From Bryobacterales bacterium (GTDB lineage: Bacteria > Acidobacteriota > Terriglobia > Bryobacterales > UBA6623), in assembly GCA_028819215.1 (NCBI GenBank), contig JAPPMG010000097.1, positions 62,001 through 126,000 of the forward strand: a stretch of 64,000 bases of DNA. Reading direction: 5' to 3'. The notes under the pieces were generated by a model. It was not told the DNA's origin, did no database searches, and saw only the letters and a program-made list of their open reading frames with translations. Position 1 is the stretch's first letter. Each line of letters starts with the position of its first letter. This document shows positions 43,380 to 53,951 of this stretch, piece by piece. A program made the translations under genes and the position numbers.

Positions 43380-43445
43380 TCGATCACCAGACGAAAGCAG
43401 CTGCCTATTGAACTGCCAAGGAGGAATGCGTCTAACCTGAAAGGG

Positions 43446-44837
43446 ATGTCACATCGGACCCTGCTCGCGCCATTCTTGCTGGCTGCCATGTTGCCCGCTG
43501 CCGAACCCGATTGGCCGGCCGTCAAGAGCGAAGCCCTCGAAACGCTGGTCTACCTGGTCAGGATCGACACAGCACAGCCGGAGGGCAACGAGATCCGAGC
43601 GGCGCGCTATCTCAAGGAGAAACTCGATCGAGAGGGCCTCTCCTCGGAGATCTTCGAGGCTGCCCCCGGCCGGGCGAGTCTAGTGGCGCGGGTCAAGGGC
43701 AACGGTCGCAAGCGCCCGCTGCTGTTGCTCGGCCACCTCGACGTGGTGGCGGTGGAGCGCGACGAGTGGTCCTTCGATCCATTCGGGGGCGAGGTCAAAG
43801 GCGGAATTCTGTACGCCCGGGGCGCGTCCGACGACAAGGGGGTCGTGGCTGGATCGTTCCATGTCCTGCTGGAGCTTTGGCGCCAGAAGACGCCATTGGA
43901 TCGGGACGTGATCTTCCTCGGCGTGGCCGACGAGGAGGCCGGCGGGGACTTGGGCATCACCTACATGCTCGCCGAGCATCGCGACGAGATTGACGCTGAA
44001 TTCGCGATCAACGAGGGAGGGAAGGGGGTGTTCGGCCGCGACCTGAGCTACACCCGGTTCGAGATCCAGACTGCCGAAAAGACCCCCCGGCGGATCGACC
44101 TCAAGGCCGCGGGCACTTCCGGCCATGGCTCGATTCCGCTCCGGGACAACCCGATCGGGGCGCTGGCGCGGGCCGTTGGGCGCCTCTCCGAACATGAGAT
44201 GCCGGCCCGATTGAACGAGACCACCCGCGAGTACTTCACCCGTTTGGCGGAAATCTCCGAGCCCGACAAAGCCGCTGTGTTTCGGGCGATCTTGGCCGAC
44301 AAGCCCACCGCTGACGACTACGAGAAGCTCCGCGATCTGTCCCCGGTCTACAACTCGATGGTCCGCACGTCGATCTCGCCGACGATCCTGCAGGGCGGCT
44401 ACCTGAAGAACGTCATTCCATCCGAGGCGAACGCCACGGTGGATATCAGGGCCCTCCCGGACGAAGACCCCGAGCGGCTGTTCAGCCTGCTGAAGAGGGT
44501 CATGGACGAACCTGCGGTGGATCTCATGCCGCATCGGCAGACCCGCCCGTCGCATTCCCCGTCGGCGTTGAGCAGCGATGCGTTCCTGGCCTTTGAGAGC
44601 GTGCTTGGTCGCATGTACCCCGGCGTGCCGATACTGCCCGCCATGTCCACCGGTGCTACAGACTCCGCACAACTGCGGCACGCCGGGATCGCGAGTTACG
44701 GCTTCGGGCCGGCGCGGCCGGAGTGGGATCTAGCCAGTGGCATCCATGGTCGCAATGAGTATCTGTACGTCCAGCCCTACCAAGACTACGTCGAGATCCT
44801 GTGGAACATCGTGGTAGAGATCGCCGGGGCGAAGTAG
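43446..44837 (+). CDS. Secreted M20 family metallopeptidase
   Basis: The 463-residue protein has a signal peptide (to about 19) and the M20 metal-binding motifs LLLLGHLDVV, YARGASDDKG and GVADEEAGGDLG in the catalytic domain. A dimerisation insert (about 215-340) and the C-terminal SGIHGRNEYLYV complete the fold. Such enzymes remove acyl or amino-acid groups from peptides; the exact substrate is unknown. It stands alone after the sulfatase remnant. Confidence 0.9.
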   Translation: MSHRTLLAPFLLAAMLPAAEPDWPAVKSEALETLVYLVRIDTAQPEGNEIRAARYLKEKLDREGLSSEIFEAAPGRASLVARVKGNGRKRPLLLLGHLDVVAVERDEWSFDPFGGEVKGGILYARGASDDKGVVAGSFHVLLELWRQKTPLDRDVIFLGVADEEAGGDLGITYMLAEHRDEIDAEFAINEGGKGVFGRDLSYTRFEIQTAEKTPRRIDLKAAGTSGHGSIPLRDNPIGALARAVGRLSEHEMPARLNETTREYFTRLAEISEPDKAAVFRAILADKPTADDYEKLRDLSPVYNSMVRTSISPTILQGGYLKNVIPSEANATVDIRALPDEDPERLFSLLKRVMDEPAVDLMPHRQTRPSHSPSALSSDAFLAFESVLGRMYPGVPILPAMSTGATDSAQLRHAGIASYGFGPARPEWDLASGIHGRNEYLYVQPYQDYVEILWNIVVEIAGAK

Positions 44838-45029
44838 GCCGGTTTCTCAGCCTGGCCCGAGTCTTCCGTCGGGCTGCAAGACCGGCGCAACGACATCCCT
44901 AGATCGCGTTTGTCCGATCTAGCACTGCCTCCTACTCAGAACCTGTCGCGAGGACACCGCCGGTGAAGACGATTTAGTCTGGGCTGCCAGGCGCTCGGCG
45001 GTAGCATATTTCACGAGGCACAACTGCCG

Positions 45030-46490
45030 ATGACAAGACTCGAACTAGCGTTTGTGGCCGTCCTTGCGGGATGGATCACGCTGGCCGCCGCTTCGTGCAC
45101 CGCGGATACTCGCCCTCCGCTGCGAGCCGGTGCAGCGGCGGTAGACATCACGCCCGAGGATTGGCCGCTCCCCATGATTGGCTCGTTCCGGTACAGACCC
45201 GCCACCGGAGCCCACGATCCGTTGCAATCGCGAGCGCTGGTACTGGACGACGGCACCGAGACCGTTGCGATTGCGATCGTAGACAGCTGCTATATCCCGA
45301 GGGAGACTGTCGACGAGGCCAAGCGTCTCGCCCAGGCGAACACTGGAATACCTGCTGATCGCGTGCTGATCGCAGCCACGCATACCCATACAGCGCCCCC
45401 GCCTGCGCCCGGAGTGGGCCTGCGCGGGCCGGAGCCGGAGCAGGACGCGGCAAACGAGGAACGCTATTCCCGCCGGCTGATTGATGGCATTGCCGATTCA
45501 ATTGCCGGTGCCTTCGAAAGGCTCGAGGCTGCCGAGATCGGATGGACGCGCACCGAGCTTCCGGACGAGGTCTTCAATCGGCGTTGGTTCATGAAGGATG
45601 GAACGATCCCACCCGATCCGTTCGGAGGGACAACTGACCGAGTGCGGATGAATCCTCCCGCTGGCAGTTCCGATCTGGTACGTCCTTCAGGTCCGGTCGA
45701 CCCCGAAGCCGTGGTGCTATCGATCAGGACGGCGGCGAAGCAACCGCTCGCTGTCCTCGCCAACTATTCCTTGCACTATGTGGGGAACATTCCGGCAGGG
45801 CTAGTGTCGGCAGACTACTTCGGGGAATTCTCGCTTGCAATAGCCAGTCGCCTAGACGCCGGCGACCGTTTCGTTGGCATGCTCTCCAACGGCACCAGCG
45901 GAAACATCAACAACATCGATTTCTCCAAGCCGCGCTCGCGGCAGGAGCCGTTCGAGCAGGTTCGCAAGGTCGCGGGCAAGCTAGCGGACTCCGTGGCGAA
46001 GGCCTATGCAGAGATTGAGTACAGACCGGACGCGAGTCTCGCGATGGAGCAGGTCGAGCTGGAGCTGGCTCGGCGCAAGCCCACGGATCCAATCGTCGAA
46101 CAGTCAAGGGCCATCCTCCAAGGCGTGCGGTCCGCCGAACTTACAAGGCGCCACATTTACGCGCAGCGCGCGATCGATCTGCACAACGGCCCGGACAGCG
46201 TCGCTGTCGTGCTGCAGGCGATTCGAATCGGCGATCTGGGCATCGCGGCCTTGCCTTTCGAGACCTTCGTCGAGACCGGGCTCGCGATCAAGCGTGACAG
46301 TCCCCTCCAAGCCACGTTCGTGATCAGCCTCGCGAACGGTGCAGAGGGGTACTTGCCGACTCCGGAACATCACGCGCTCGGAGGCTACGAGACATGGCTC
46401 GGCACTAGCCGGGTCGAGGAGCAGGCCTCGGAAAGAATCCGGGAGCAACTCCTGGCTTCTCTCCGCAAGGTAGCGGGGAGCGGAAACTGA
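45030..46490 (+). CDS. Neutral/alkaline ceramidase-like lipoprotein
   Basis: The 486-residue protein has a lipobox-like AAASC at about residue 22, then AGAAAVDITPEDWPLPMIG and LIAATHTHTAP, the metal-site histidines typical of the neutral ceramidase N-terminal domain. SNGTSGNINNIDFSKP and ALPFETFVETGLAIK also fit. Family members hydrolyse ceramide or act as related lipid/glycoside hydrolases, and many bacterial ones have unknown substrates. The C-terminus ends earlier than in true ceramidases (about 650). Confidence 0.8.
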   Translation: MTRLELAFVAVLAGWITLAAASCTADTRPPLRAGAAAVDITPEDWPLPMIGSFRYRPATGAHDPLQSRALVLDDGTETVAIAIVDSCYIPRETVDEAKRLAQANTGIPADRVLIAATHTHTAPPPAPGVGLRGPEPEQDAANEERYSRRLIDGIADSIAGAFERLEAAEIGWTRTELPDEVFNRRWFMKDGTIPPDPFGGTTDRVRMNPPAGSSDLVRPSGPVDPEAVVLSIRTAAKQPLAVLANYSLHYVGNIPAGLVSADYFGEFSLAIASRLDAGDRFVGMLSNGTSGNINNIDFSKPRSRQEPFEQVRKVAGKLADSVAKAYAEIEYRPDASLAMEQVELELARRKPTDPIVEQSRAILQGVRSAELTRRHIYAQRAIDLHNGPDSVAVVLQAIRIGDLGIAALPFETFVETGLAIKRDSPLQATFVISLANGAEGYLPTPEHHALGGYETWLGTSRVEEQASERIREQLLASLRKVAGSGN

Positions 46491-46643
46491 GCTTGGAACG
46501 GCGCTAGACTTGCCGGGATCGGGGCTGGTCTAGTTCTCCGGCTAGGACTATCGCGCCCGCTGGCGGCCGGCCTGTTGTCAGATCTGAGGGGCTTCTGCGA
46601 GTGCAGTCCCTCCGTTTCTGTGCCTAGCCAATGTCGTTAGGCG

Positions 46644-47630
46644 CTATTGGACCGGCTCGAACTTCTGCACTACACCGCTCAATTGAGCGATGAACACGCT
46701 TCCGTCCGGTGCGACGGTAGTACCGTGACCCCCGACGTTGCCAGGAAGCCTAACGGCAACAGTGCCGTCGAGGTTACGGAGCACCCCCCCGGCCCATATC
46801 TGCTGCTCGGCTGTTATGTACAAGGTGGAGATGCCTCCCACACCCACCCACTCTTCGAGAAACTCGCCATTCGAATCGAACACCTGAATCCGCTGATTGT
46901 CGCGATCGGTGACATAAACTCGCCCCTCGCCATCGACCACTAGGTTGTGAGGCAGCCCGAACTCTCCCGGCCCTGTGCCGCGGCTTCCCCAGTCCAGCAG
47001 GAATTGACCTACGTTCGAGAACTTGACGATCCGCGCGCTGGCATATCCGTCGCTGACGTAGACCGTGCCGTCCGGGCCGAACGCCACATCCGTGGGTAGG
47101 TTGAAGTGGCTCTCGTCCGTGCCAGAGACACCCACTTCTCCGAGTTGCATGAGTACGTTGCCGTCGGAATCGGTCTTGTAGACCACGTGCGCCGTGGCAT
47201 CCACGATCCAGATGTGGCCGGCTTGGTCGACGCGGATCGAATGAGCGGCGCACGAATAGCAGCCCGCCGGTCCGTACACTGCCGTGTACCCAGAACCGCC
47301 GGGCGCCCGATTCTCGGGCGCGATTCCCGTCACCTTGCCCCCGCTGACCGAAACGCCGCCAAGGGAACGAACGAAATTGCCGGAGACGTCGAACTCCATA
47401 ATCGGGAGGGCTCCCCGATGGAATACCAGAATGCTCCCCTGCGCCGTCGTTGCCACGGCTGCGACCTCGCCGAAGTGCCAAGGGGACGGGGTTCCGGCGT
47501 CAGTGGTCGCTGGCTGTGGCCATTGGACCTCCCGGTAGGTCTCTTGCACGGGTTCCGTGCAGGCGGATGTCATTCCTACGTAGCACGCAAGCATGGCCTG
47601 CGCCAGGTGCTGGATCCTGAGTTTGAACAC
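46644..47630 (-). CDS. NHL-repeat lipoprotein
   Basis: The 328-residue protein begins at GTG 47630, preceded by GGAGGG, and has a lipobox MTSAC. Six NHL-type beta-propeller repeats follow, for example IRVDQAGHIWIVDATAH, VAFGPDGTVYVSDGYASARI and NLVVDGEGRVYVTDRDNQRI. The pattern recalls peptidylglycine alpha-amidating lyase-like propellers, but its zinc site is not obvious. It probably binds a ligand at the surface. The frame is open to 47858, but that part has no homology. Confidence 0.8.
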   Translation of the reverse strand: MFKLRIQHLAQAMLACYVGMTSACTEPVQETYREVQWPQPATTDAGTPSPWHFGEVAAVATTAQGSILVFHRGALPIMEFDVSGNFVRSLGGVSVSGGKVTGIAPENRAPGGSGYTAVYGPAGCYSCAAHSIRVDQAGHIWIVDATAHVVYKTDSDGNVLMQLGEVGVSGTDESHFNLPTDVAFGPDGTVYVSDGYASARIVKFSNVGQFLLDWGSRGTGPGEFGLPHNLVVDGEGRVYVTDRDNQRIQVFDSNGEFLEEWVGVGGISTLYITAEQQIWAGGVLRNLDGTVAVRLPGNVGGHGTTVAPDGSVFIAQLSGVVQKFEPVQ

Positions 47631-48067
47631 GACATTCCCTCCTTGGGGCAAGGCAATCGGGCCTGCGGTGTGACCCGACGGCCCCTCCCCGCGACTTCTC
47701 GGCCGGATGCTGCACATCATGCGGCGTCGCAGCCCGAACGCGGAATGCCGGACCGCGTGACCGGCCTTAGGGTATCGGAATGCCTTGGTGCTTGTCCGAG
47801 AATCTTCGGGCCGCCCCGCCGCAATGGCGCATATCGGGGCCTTGCCAACTCCTGGCACTAGGTTCTGTCCGCGATTCCATCGTTCAGCTGCAATCGCACG
47901 CCGCTGGAAGCTGCGTTCCCCGGGGGCTTCAATTGCAGCAAGAACCGTGCCGGAACCTCCTCGCCCGGGAGATCAGAGCGCTTGGCAGGATTCCCGCGAT
48001 CGCCTGCTAGCCGTCGACGGCGGGCGGTCGTGGCGCTGGGAGAACAGGATCAAGTTCCCGACTCGTA
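47631..48067. other. Intergenic stretch without a recognisable gene
   Basis: The bases hold the NHL gene's control region. No motif, tRNA, terminator or credible short gene is seen. The open frames here have no supporting composition. Confidence 0.5.
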
Positions 48068-49066
48068 TCAGGAACCATCCGCGGTCGCGAGCACAAGTTC
48101 GGCGAGCGCCTGGATGAACGCGGGACTGTCATTCAGGCCGGTCGCTGTCTCGAAATGGCGGATGCCTAAGGACATCGCTTGCTCGCGGGCCTCGACGTTG
48201 ATCTCCGACAGCGTCTCGAGATGGTCGGACACAAATGAGATCGGTACCACTAGCACCGCCTGGCAGCCGCTTCGGCCAAGCCGGCGCAGTGTCTCGGTCA
48301 AGCTGGGCTTGAGCCATCGCTGTGGCCCAATGCGGCTCTGGTAACACAGCGTGTAGGGAGCTTGCAGAGCGCACTCGCGGGCCACTTCTTGCACAGTCTC
48401 CTCGATTTGGCTCTGGTAGGGGTCGCCCTGGCGGACGAGTTTTTGCGGCAAGCCGTGTGCGCTGAATAGGACATGCGGGTCGGATTTCGCCGGAAGCCTT
48501 GCCAGCGCTGCGGACACACGCTCCGAGACTGCGGAAATGTACGCGGGGTGCGATGGGTAGGAATCAATCGTTGCAGTAGGCAGGTCGAGCTCCTTCCGCG
48601 CGGCACAACGCTGCCATTCGCGCACAGAGCTCCCAGTCGTGGCGGTCGAGTACTGCGGGTACAGGGGAAGCAGTGTGACGCTCCGGCAGTTTGCCGCCAA
48701 CACCTTTTCGACGGCCGCTTCCGTAGAGGGCTTGCCGTAGCGCATGGCCACGAACACCCGGCTGCGCATGGAGTCGTTCAGTTCCCGCTCCAACAGGTGG
48801 GCTTGCCGGGCAGTGATATCGCCGATGGGCGATCGTCCTCCGATCGAGGCATATAGCGGACGGGCCCGCTTAGCCCGCCACTTTGCCGCGTGCTCGGCGA
48901 GCCAGTCTTGTGCACGGGCAGGGATCGGCAGGTTGAAGAGTTCCGGATCCCGGAACATGTTCTCGAGGAACGGTTGAACCTCGTCGAGCGAGGACGGCCC
49001 GCCCAGTTGTAACAGCACTACCGCGACGGGCGCAGACGATCCTTCCGGTGGGCTGGGCGCGGGCAT
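48068..49066 (-). CDS. hemH: Ferrochelatase
   Basis: HemH inserts Fe2+ into the porphyrin ring as the last or near-last step of haem synthesis. The 332-residue product has VLLQLGGPSSLDEVQPFL at the start, RYGKPS, LPLYPQYS, the catalytic FSAHGLP and the QSRIGPQRWLKPSL motif, and VPISFVSDHLETL. Length is normal. It is a single gene. The many CxxCH proteins here give a clear need for haem. Confidence 0.96.
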   Translation of the reverse strand: MPAPSPPEGSSAPVAVVLLQLGGPSSLDEVQPFLENMFRDPELFNLPIPARAQDWLAEHAAKWRAKRARPLYASIGGRSPIGDITARQAHLLERELNDSMRSRVFVAMRYGKPSTEAAVEKVLAANCRSVTLLPLYPQYSTATTGSSVREWQRCAARKELDLPTATIDSYPSHPAYISAVSERVSAALARLPAKSDPHVLFSAHGLPQKLVRQGDPYQSQIEETVQEVARECALQAPYTLCYQSRIGPQRWLKPSLTETLRRLGRSGCQAVLVVPISFVSDHLETLSEINVEAREQAMSLGIRHFETATGLNDSPAFIQALAELVLATADGS

Positions 49067-49136
49067 GTGGGTGCAACCCTTGCGAAGCTCCGCGGCCGGG
49101 GTGCCACGCGCGGCATCGGCTTGCCGATTGCTGGGA

Positions 49137-50498
49137 TCAGATATCGCTCAGTCGATCCAGCTTGCCGGTGCCGTCGCCCAAAGTCTCGGGCCGCACGCCG
49201 ACCCGATCCAACAGGGACAGGTAGAGGTTGTTCATCGGCGTCTCGCCCGCGTAGCGGACGTGGCGGCCAGGCGTCAGCGTACCGCCGCCCGCGCCAGCCA
49301 GCAAGACTGGTAGATCGTGATGCGTGTGGCGGTTGCCGTCGCCAATGCCCGAGCCGTAGACAACCATCATGTTGTCCAGCAAGCGGCCGTCGCCATCCTT
49401 GACTAAGGCTAGCTTGTCTATAAAGTGCCCGAATTGCTCCACGTGGTAGGTGTTGACCTTGGTGATGTCTTCAATCTTGCCCGGATCGCCCCTGTGGTGG
49501 GTCATGCCGTGGTGAGCGCGGCTCACGCCGATGTCCGGATAGGTGAGGTTGCTGCCCTCGCGTCCCATCATGAAGGTTCCGACGCGAGTGAGGTCGGTCT
49601 GGAAGGCCAGCACCATGAGGTCAAACATGAGCCGGGAATGGTCCGCATAGTTGGCGGGAATGCCCTGCGGGCGCGCCATTTCGGGCTCCGGCGCTCCGCC
49701 CTCGCGGCTTGCGGCGATCCGCTTCTCTACCTCGCGCACGCTTGAGAAGTACTCGTCCAGCTTCTGGCGGTCTGCTGGTCCCACCGAGCTGCGCAGCCGG
49801 TTGGCGTCCGCAAGAATGTGATCCAACACGCTCTGTTGGCGCTCTCCCTGCCGGGCTCGATCCGCCGGGCTCAACGGTGCCTCAAGATTCCCGAACAAGC
49901 GGTCAAAGACGAGTCTCGGATCGATTTCGGGCGGATTCGGCGTTCGCTCGCCACGCCACGAAATGCTGTTCGAATAGGCGCAGCTATAGCCGGAATCGCA
50001 GTTTCCGGCCAGCCTGCCCGGCTCGATCCCGAGTTCCAAGGAGGCGTACCGCGTCTGATCGCCAATCGCGTTGGCGGCGACCTGGTCGACTGAGATTCCG
50101 AGCTTGATGTCTGCCCCGGACGTCTTCTTGGGGTGAATCCCGGTCAAAAAGCTAGAGGCGGCTCTGGCGTGGTCGCCGGGTCCGTCGCCCAAGGCCCTGC
50201 CGTTGTTGTGGGTCAGGCCGGACAGTACCAGCAGGTCGTTTCGGTGGCGCTCCAGCGGCTTGAGAACCCGCGTGAACTCGAAGTCGGAGCCCGTGGCGAG
50301 GGGAGTCCAGGCTTCTTGGATCACGCCATTGGGGATGTAGACGAAGGCCAGTCTGCGCGGCGTTCCGGATTCCGATCGGCGCGCGGCGGCCAACGCCGGC
50401 ACCATGGCATCCAAGAACGGCAGTGCGACGGCAGCGCCCGTTCCCCGCAGAAACAGCCGACGGTCAAGATGCTTTCGAAACAGCATGCTGTAGCCCAT
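49137..50498 (-). CDS. DUF1552 protein, Tat-exported
   Basis: The 453-residue protein has a Tat signal (LDRRLFLRGTGAAVALPFLDAM) followed by DUF1552 blocks: FVYIPNGVIQEAW, LVLSGLTHNNG, HARAASSFLTGIHP, EIDPRLVFDRLFG and MGREGSNLTYPDIGVSRAHHG. DUF1552 genes are usually next to DUF1592/DUF1588 genes; the candidate partner here is at the left edge of the window. The function is unknown. An internal ATG at 50486 is possible. Confidence 0.9.
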   Translation of the reverse strand: MGYSMLFRKHLDRRLFLRGTGAAVALPFLDAMVPALAAARRSESGTPRRLAFVYIPNGVIQEAWTPLATGSDFEFTRVLKPLERHRNDLLVLSGLTHNNGRALGDGPGDHARAASSFLTGIHPKKTSGADIKLGISVDQVAANAIGDQTRYASLELGIEPGRLAGNCDSGYSCAYSNSISWRGERTPNPPEIDPRLVFDRLFGNLEAPLSPADRARQGERQQSVLDHILADANRLRSSVGPADRQKLDEYFSSVREVEKRIAASREGGAPEPEMARPQGIPANYADHSRLMFDLMVLAFQTDLTRVGTFMMGREGSNLTYPDIGVSRAHHGMTHHRGDPGKIEDITKVNTYHVEQFGHFIDKLALVKDGDGRLLDNMMVVYGSGIGDGNRHTHHDLPVLLAGAGGGTLTPGRHVRYAGETPMNNLYLSLLDRVGVRPETLGDGTGKLDRLSDI

Positions 50499-50943
50499 AG
50501 AGAGAATAGCACGGGCGTGCGCGGAAATCGTCAGGTTCGGGGTGAATGTCGGAGTACTGAGATGCGCGGAAATGCCCTGTTCTTGAGCCGGAAGATCGTC
50601 TCGCTGTAGGTCTTGCGCCCTTCATCCGCGCGCCGCATGGCGTATCCCCGCAGCCGAGCCCCTCGGTATCGGAACGCGCAGGGGACTTTGAACTGCTCGG
50701 GTAGTGCAAGCCTTGGCTCACGTCTCTACGGAGTTGATGCTGGCAGGTTCCGCTTCGAGGGCGGCCATTCATTGGACGCGGCTGTCAGAGAACGGGTAAT
50801 CGGAGCGTGTAGCGTCCAGCAGCGTATGTTCTAACGGTGCGCTCGAGCCGTCCGGCAGATCCTAGCCTGCATCCTTGACGAGAGCGTCGGCCTTGATACG
50901 AGTGGACCCGCTCGAAGCTCATCGTCCTAACCCTCTGGCTACC
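50499..50943. other. Intergenic stretch with no clear gene
   Basis: Divergent upstream region of the DUF1552 gene and the amidase. No promoter box stands out and no frame has recognisable homology. Confidence 0.45.
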
Positions 50944-52398
50944 ATGGTTGGAATGAAGCTCAACATCGCGGAACTCGCGCCAGACGCGACTGGCTTGAGC
51001 CAGCTGGTCAAGAACGGCGAAATCCAGCCGCTGGAGTTGGTCGACTCGGTGATCGACGCCATCGAGCGCACCAACGGTGATCTCAACGCGGTCATTACGC
51101 CGATGTTCGAGTTGGCTCGCGACAGTGCCCGGAGCGCAGCCATCGATCCGCACGCGCCGTTCGCGGGCGTGCCGTTCCTGCTGAAGGACATTCGCGCCTC
51201 TTACACAGGCGTGCCTACTTCTGACGGCTGCGCTCTCTTGCGGGACGTGCAGAAGACATACGACAGCGAAATCGTTAAGCGGCACCGACGGGCCGGCCTG
51301 ATCTGCGTCGGCAAGACGAACACCCCAGAATTCGGACTTACGGCTACTACCGAGCCGCATGCCTTCGGTCCAACCAGGAACCCGTGGAACTTGGACCGCA
51401 CGCCGGGCGGCTCCAGCGGTGGAGCCGCCGCAGCCGTAGCCGCCCGGATTCTGCCTATGGCTCATGCCAGCGACGGAGGCGGGTCGATTCGGATCCCCGC
51501 GGCATGCTGCGGGCTGTTCGGCCTGAAGCCTACGCGCGGGCGCAACCCGCTGGGGCCGGATGCTGGCGATGTCATGAGCGGATTGGTGGCCGAGCATGCC
51601 CTGACCCTTTCGGTTAGGGACAGCGCAGCGTTGCTGGATGCCACTGCGGGGCCAGACATCGGCGATCCGTATTTCGCCCCGCCTCCCGAGACGGCTTTTT
51701 TGGATGCGGCCAGTCAGGACCCCGGCAGGCTGCGCGTCGCTTTGTCCACCGAATCGCATTTCGGAACGCCCGTCCATCCCGAGTGCGTCGAAGCGGTCGA
51801 GGCGGCTGGAAGATTGCTGCAAGACCTGGGGCACATCGTAGAGTCGGCAGCGCCCGAGTACGACGAGCGCGCGTTCCAAGCCGCCTTTACTACGATCTGG
51901 TTCTCGAACCTAGCGGCGAGCTTAGCTCAGCTCTCCGGCGAAGTGGGCCGGGAACTGACCGCTGCGGATGTGGAGCCGTCCACTCTGGTGTTCGGCGAGC
52001 GCGGAGGCCAAGCTAGCGGGGCAGACTATGTCGCTGCGGTCGCTGCAATGCAGATGGTGGGACGCCAGGTGGCTCGGTTCTTTCAGCAGTTCGACATCTG
52101 GGTCACGCCCGTCTTTGCCGCCCCGCCCCCGCCGTTAGGTTTCTTGCATCCGGGTCCGGGCGAAATGGATCCGCGTCCCTACGCAAAGCGCGTGCGGGAA
52201 TGGGTGCCATACACGCAGCTAGCCAATGGCACGGGTCAGCCAGCCGCCTCGATCCCCCTGCATTGGACGGCGGACGGCCTGCCAGTCGGAGTGCAGTTTA
52301 TGGTGCGGTTCGGGGAAGAGTGCACGCTGTTTCGCTTGGCCGCTCAGCTCGAGGCCGCGCGTCCTTGGCGAGACCGGCTGCCGCCACTGCACGCTTGA
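50944..52398 (+). CDS. Amidase signature family enzyme
   Basis: The 484-residue product is a serine amidase with the Ser-cisSer-Lys triad: Lys in [10 protein letters not shown], and the serines in [15 protein letters not shown] and [14 protein letters not shown]. It hydrolyses carboxamides; GatA is closely related in sequence, but the C-terminal half ([28 protein letters not shown]) is that of stand-alone amidases. ATG 50944 or 50953 are both possible; the open frame reaches 50875. A long minus-strand frame on the other strand is its shadow. Confidence 0.92.
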   Translation: MVGMKLNIAELAPDATGLSQLVKNGEIQPLELVDSVIDAIERTNGDLNAVITPMFELARDSARSAAIDPHAPFAGVPFLLKDIRASYTGVPTSDGCALLRDVQKTYDSEIVKRHRRAGLICVGKTNTPEFGLTATTEPHAFGPTRNPWNLDRTPGGSSGGAAAAVAARILPMAHASDGGGSIRIPAACCGLFGLKPTRGRNPLGPDAGDVMSGLVAEHALTLSVRDSAALLDATAGPDIGDPYFAPPPETAFLDAASQDPGRLRVALSTESHFGTPVHPECVEAVEAAGRLLQDLGHIVESAAPEYDERAFQAAFTTIWFSNLAASLAQLSGEVGRELTAADVEPSTLVFGERGGQASGADYVAAVAAMQMVGRQVARFFQQFDIWVTPVFAAPPPPLGFLHPGPGEMDPRPYAKRVREWVPYTQLANGTGQPAASIPLHWTADGLPVGVQFMVRFGEECTLFRLAAQLEAARPWRDRLPPLHA

Positions 52399-52450
52399 TG
52401 GCTGCGGCTTTCTTCCGGAGTCCCGAATGCCCGGGATCCCACAACAGCCG

Positions 52451-53797
52451 TTAGCTGGCTTCCTTGCAGGCGTAGCCGTCCAGCCGCTCGGCTAGTGTGC
52501 GCTCCAACTCTGCCACGACTTCGATTCCTGCCTCGCCGTCGCGACGTTCAAGGATGCGTCCGTGCTCGTAGACCTGCGACAGGGCGCCGCCCTTGTCGTA
52601 CGGTACGAGAAGCCTTCTTCGCACGAACGCCCCCTTGGACAGAATGCTGTCAACGGCACTGGCCAAACGGTCAAGCCCTTGTCCGGTGCGAGCTGAAATG
52701 TCCACAACAGCTTCGCAGGATGCTGCTGTCTTCTCGCGCTGAACCCGCAGGGCAGCCTGTTGAGGCTCCAGCAGGTCGCACTTGTTCAGGGCAAGGATCT
52801 GGGGTGTCTTCGAGGCCCCGAGTTCCTTGAGGACTCCGTCGACCTCCTCCATGTGCAGCCTCATTTCCTCGCTAGTCGCATCCGCTACGTGAATGATCAG
52901 AGATGCCTCCGTGACTTCTTCGAGCGTTGCGCGAAAGGCCTGGATGAGCGTTGGCGGCAACTTGCGTATGAATCCGACCGTGTCCGAGAGTAGGGCAGGG
53001 TAGCCGGAGGGTAGAGCAAGCCTGCGCAGCGTGGGGTCCAGGGTCGCGAACATGCGTTGGTCCGCGACCACGTTTGCGCTGGTCAAGGCATTGAAGAGGG
53101 TCGATTTGCCCGCATTCGTGTAGCCGCACAAAGCGACCGTCGGGATCGGCACGGAGCTGCGCTTGGAGCGTTGCAGGCGTCTGGTGACGCGGACCTTTTC
53201 CAGGTCAGCGCGCAATTTTGTGATGCGGCGGCGGATCTTGCGCCGGTCGTGCTCGAGCTGGGTCTCGCCGGGGCCGCGTGTTCCAATGCCGCCTCCGAGC
53301 CGCGACATGGCCGTGCCTCTTCCTGTGAGGCGGGGCAGGATGTAGTCCAGCTGCGCAAGTTCGACCTGGAGCCGACCCTCGCGAGATCGTGCGTGCCGGG
53401 CGAATATGTCGAGGATAAGCTGCGTGCGATCCAGCACCGATGCCTTCAGCTCGCGCTCGAGATTGCGGTGCTGTGATGGAGTGAGGTCGTGGTCGAACAG
53501 CAGAAAGTCGCACTCCTCCGCTTCTGCCCAGGCTCGGATCTCACCGATCTTGCCGGAACCAAGCAGCGTCGCCGGGTCTGCTCGCTCCCGCACCTGCAGG
53601 GCCTGCCCCACCACGTCAGCCCCGGCGCCGCTGGCGAGTGCGGCGAGTTCGGCCAACGACTGCTCGGCGCTGGGCTGGAGAGCCCCGTTCGCCGACGGCG
53701 CACGGAGGGTCTTGAGGTCGAGGCCGACCAGGATGCAGCGTTCGGGCTGGTTAGCGCCGTTCGCGGCAGCTTGCGTGTTGAGCGCCAATGTCCGCAT
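52451..53797 (-). CDS. hflX: GTPase HflX
   Basis: The 448-residue protein is a ribosome-associated GTPase that rescues stalled or heat-damaged ribosomes. The N-terminal domain (GSGKIGEIRA, LTPSQHRNLE, LDRTQLILDIFARHA) is followed by the glycine-rich GGGIGTRGPGETQLE. The G domain has G1 GYTNAGKST, G3 DTVGFI and G4 NKCD. A C-terminal extension of about 80 residues follows. It is divergent from the DUF697 gene. Confidence 0.96.
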   Translation of the reverse strand: MRTLALNTQAAANGANQPERCILVGLDLKTLRAPSANGALQPSAEQSLAELAALASGAGADVVGQALQVRERADPATLLGSGKIGEIRAWAEAEECDFLLFDHDLTPSQHRNLERELKASVLDRTQLILDIFARHARSREGRLQVELAQLDYILPRLTGRGTAMSRLGGGIGTRGPGETQLEHDRRKIRRRITKLRADLEKVRVTRRLQRSKRSSVPIPTVALCGYTNAGKSTLFNALTSANVVADQRMFATLDPTLRRLALPSGYPALLSDTVGFIRKLPPTLIQAFRATLEEVTEASLIIHVADATSEEMRLHMEEVDGVLKELGASKTPQILALNKCDLLEPQQAALRVQREKTAASCEAVVDISARTGQGLDRLASAVDSILSKGAFVRRRLLVPYDKGGALSQVYEHGRILERRDGEAGIEVVAELERTLAERLDGYACKEAS

Positions 53798-53933
53798 GGT
53801 AGAGCATCCGGGCGGGCGGCGGACGCTGGTGGCACGGAATCGCCATACCAGAGTCTCGTTTCACAAAGGCCTGTCGTAGCTTGCGGACGGCGGCGGGGCC
53901 GGCACATGCATCGTCCGATTCCACGCCCTCTCT

Positions 53934-53939
53934 TATAAT
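53934..53939 (+). promoter_or_regulatory. -10 box of the DUF697 gene
   Basis: A perfect TATAAT lies 12 bases before ATG 53952, so the predicted leader is about five bases. No good -35 is seen. Confidence 0.45.
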
Positions 53940-53951
53940 GAGCTTCCGGCG

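Noticed and set aside
50785-51879. A 364-codon minus-strand open frame opposite the amidase gene
   Set aside because: No motif or signal; the opposite strand has a complete amidase with its catalytic triad.
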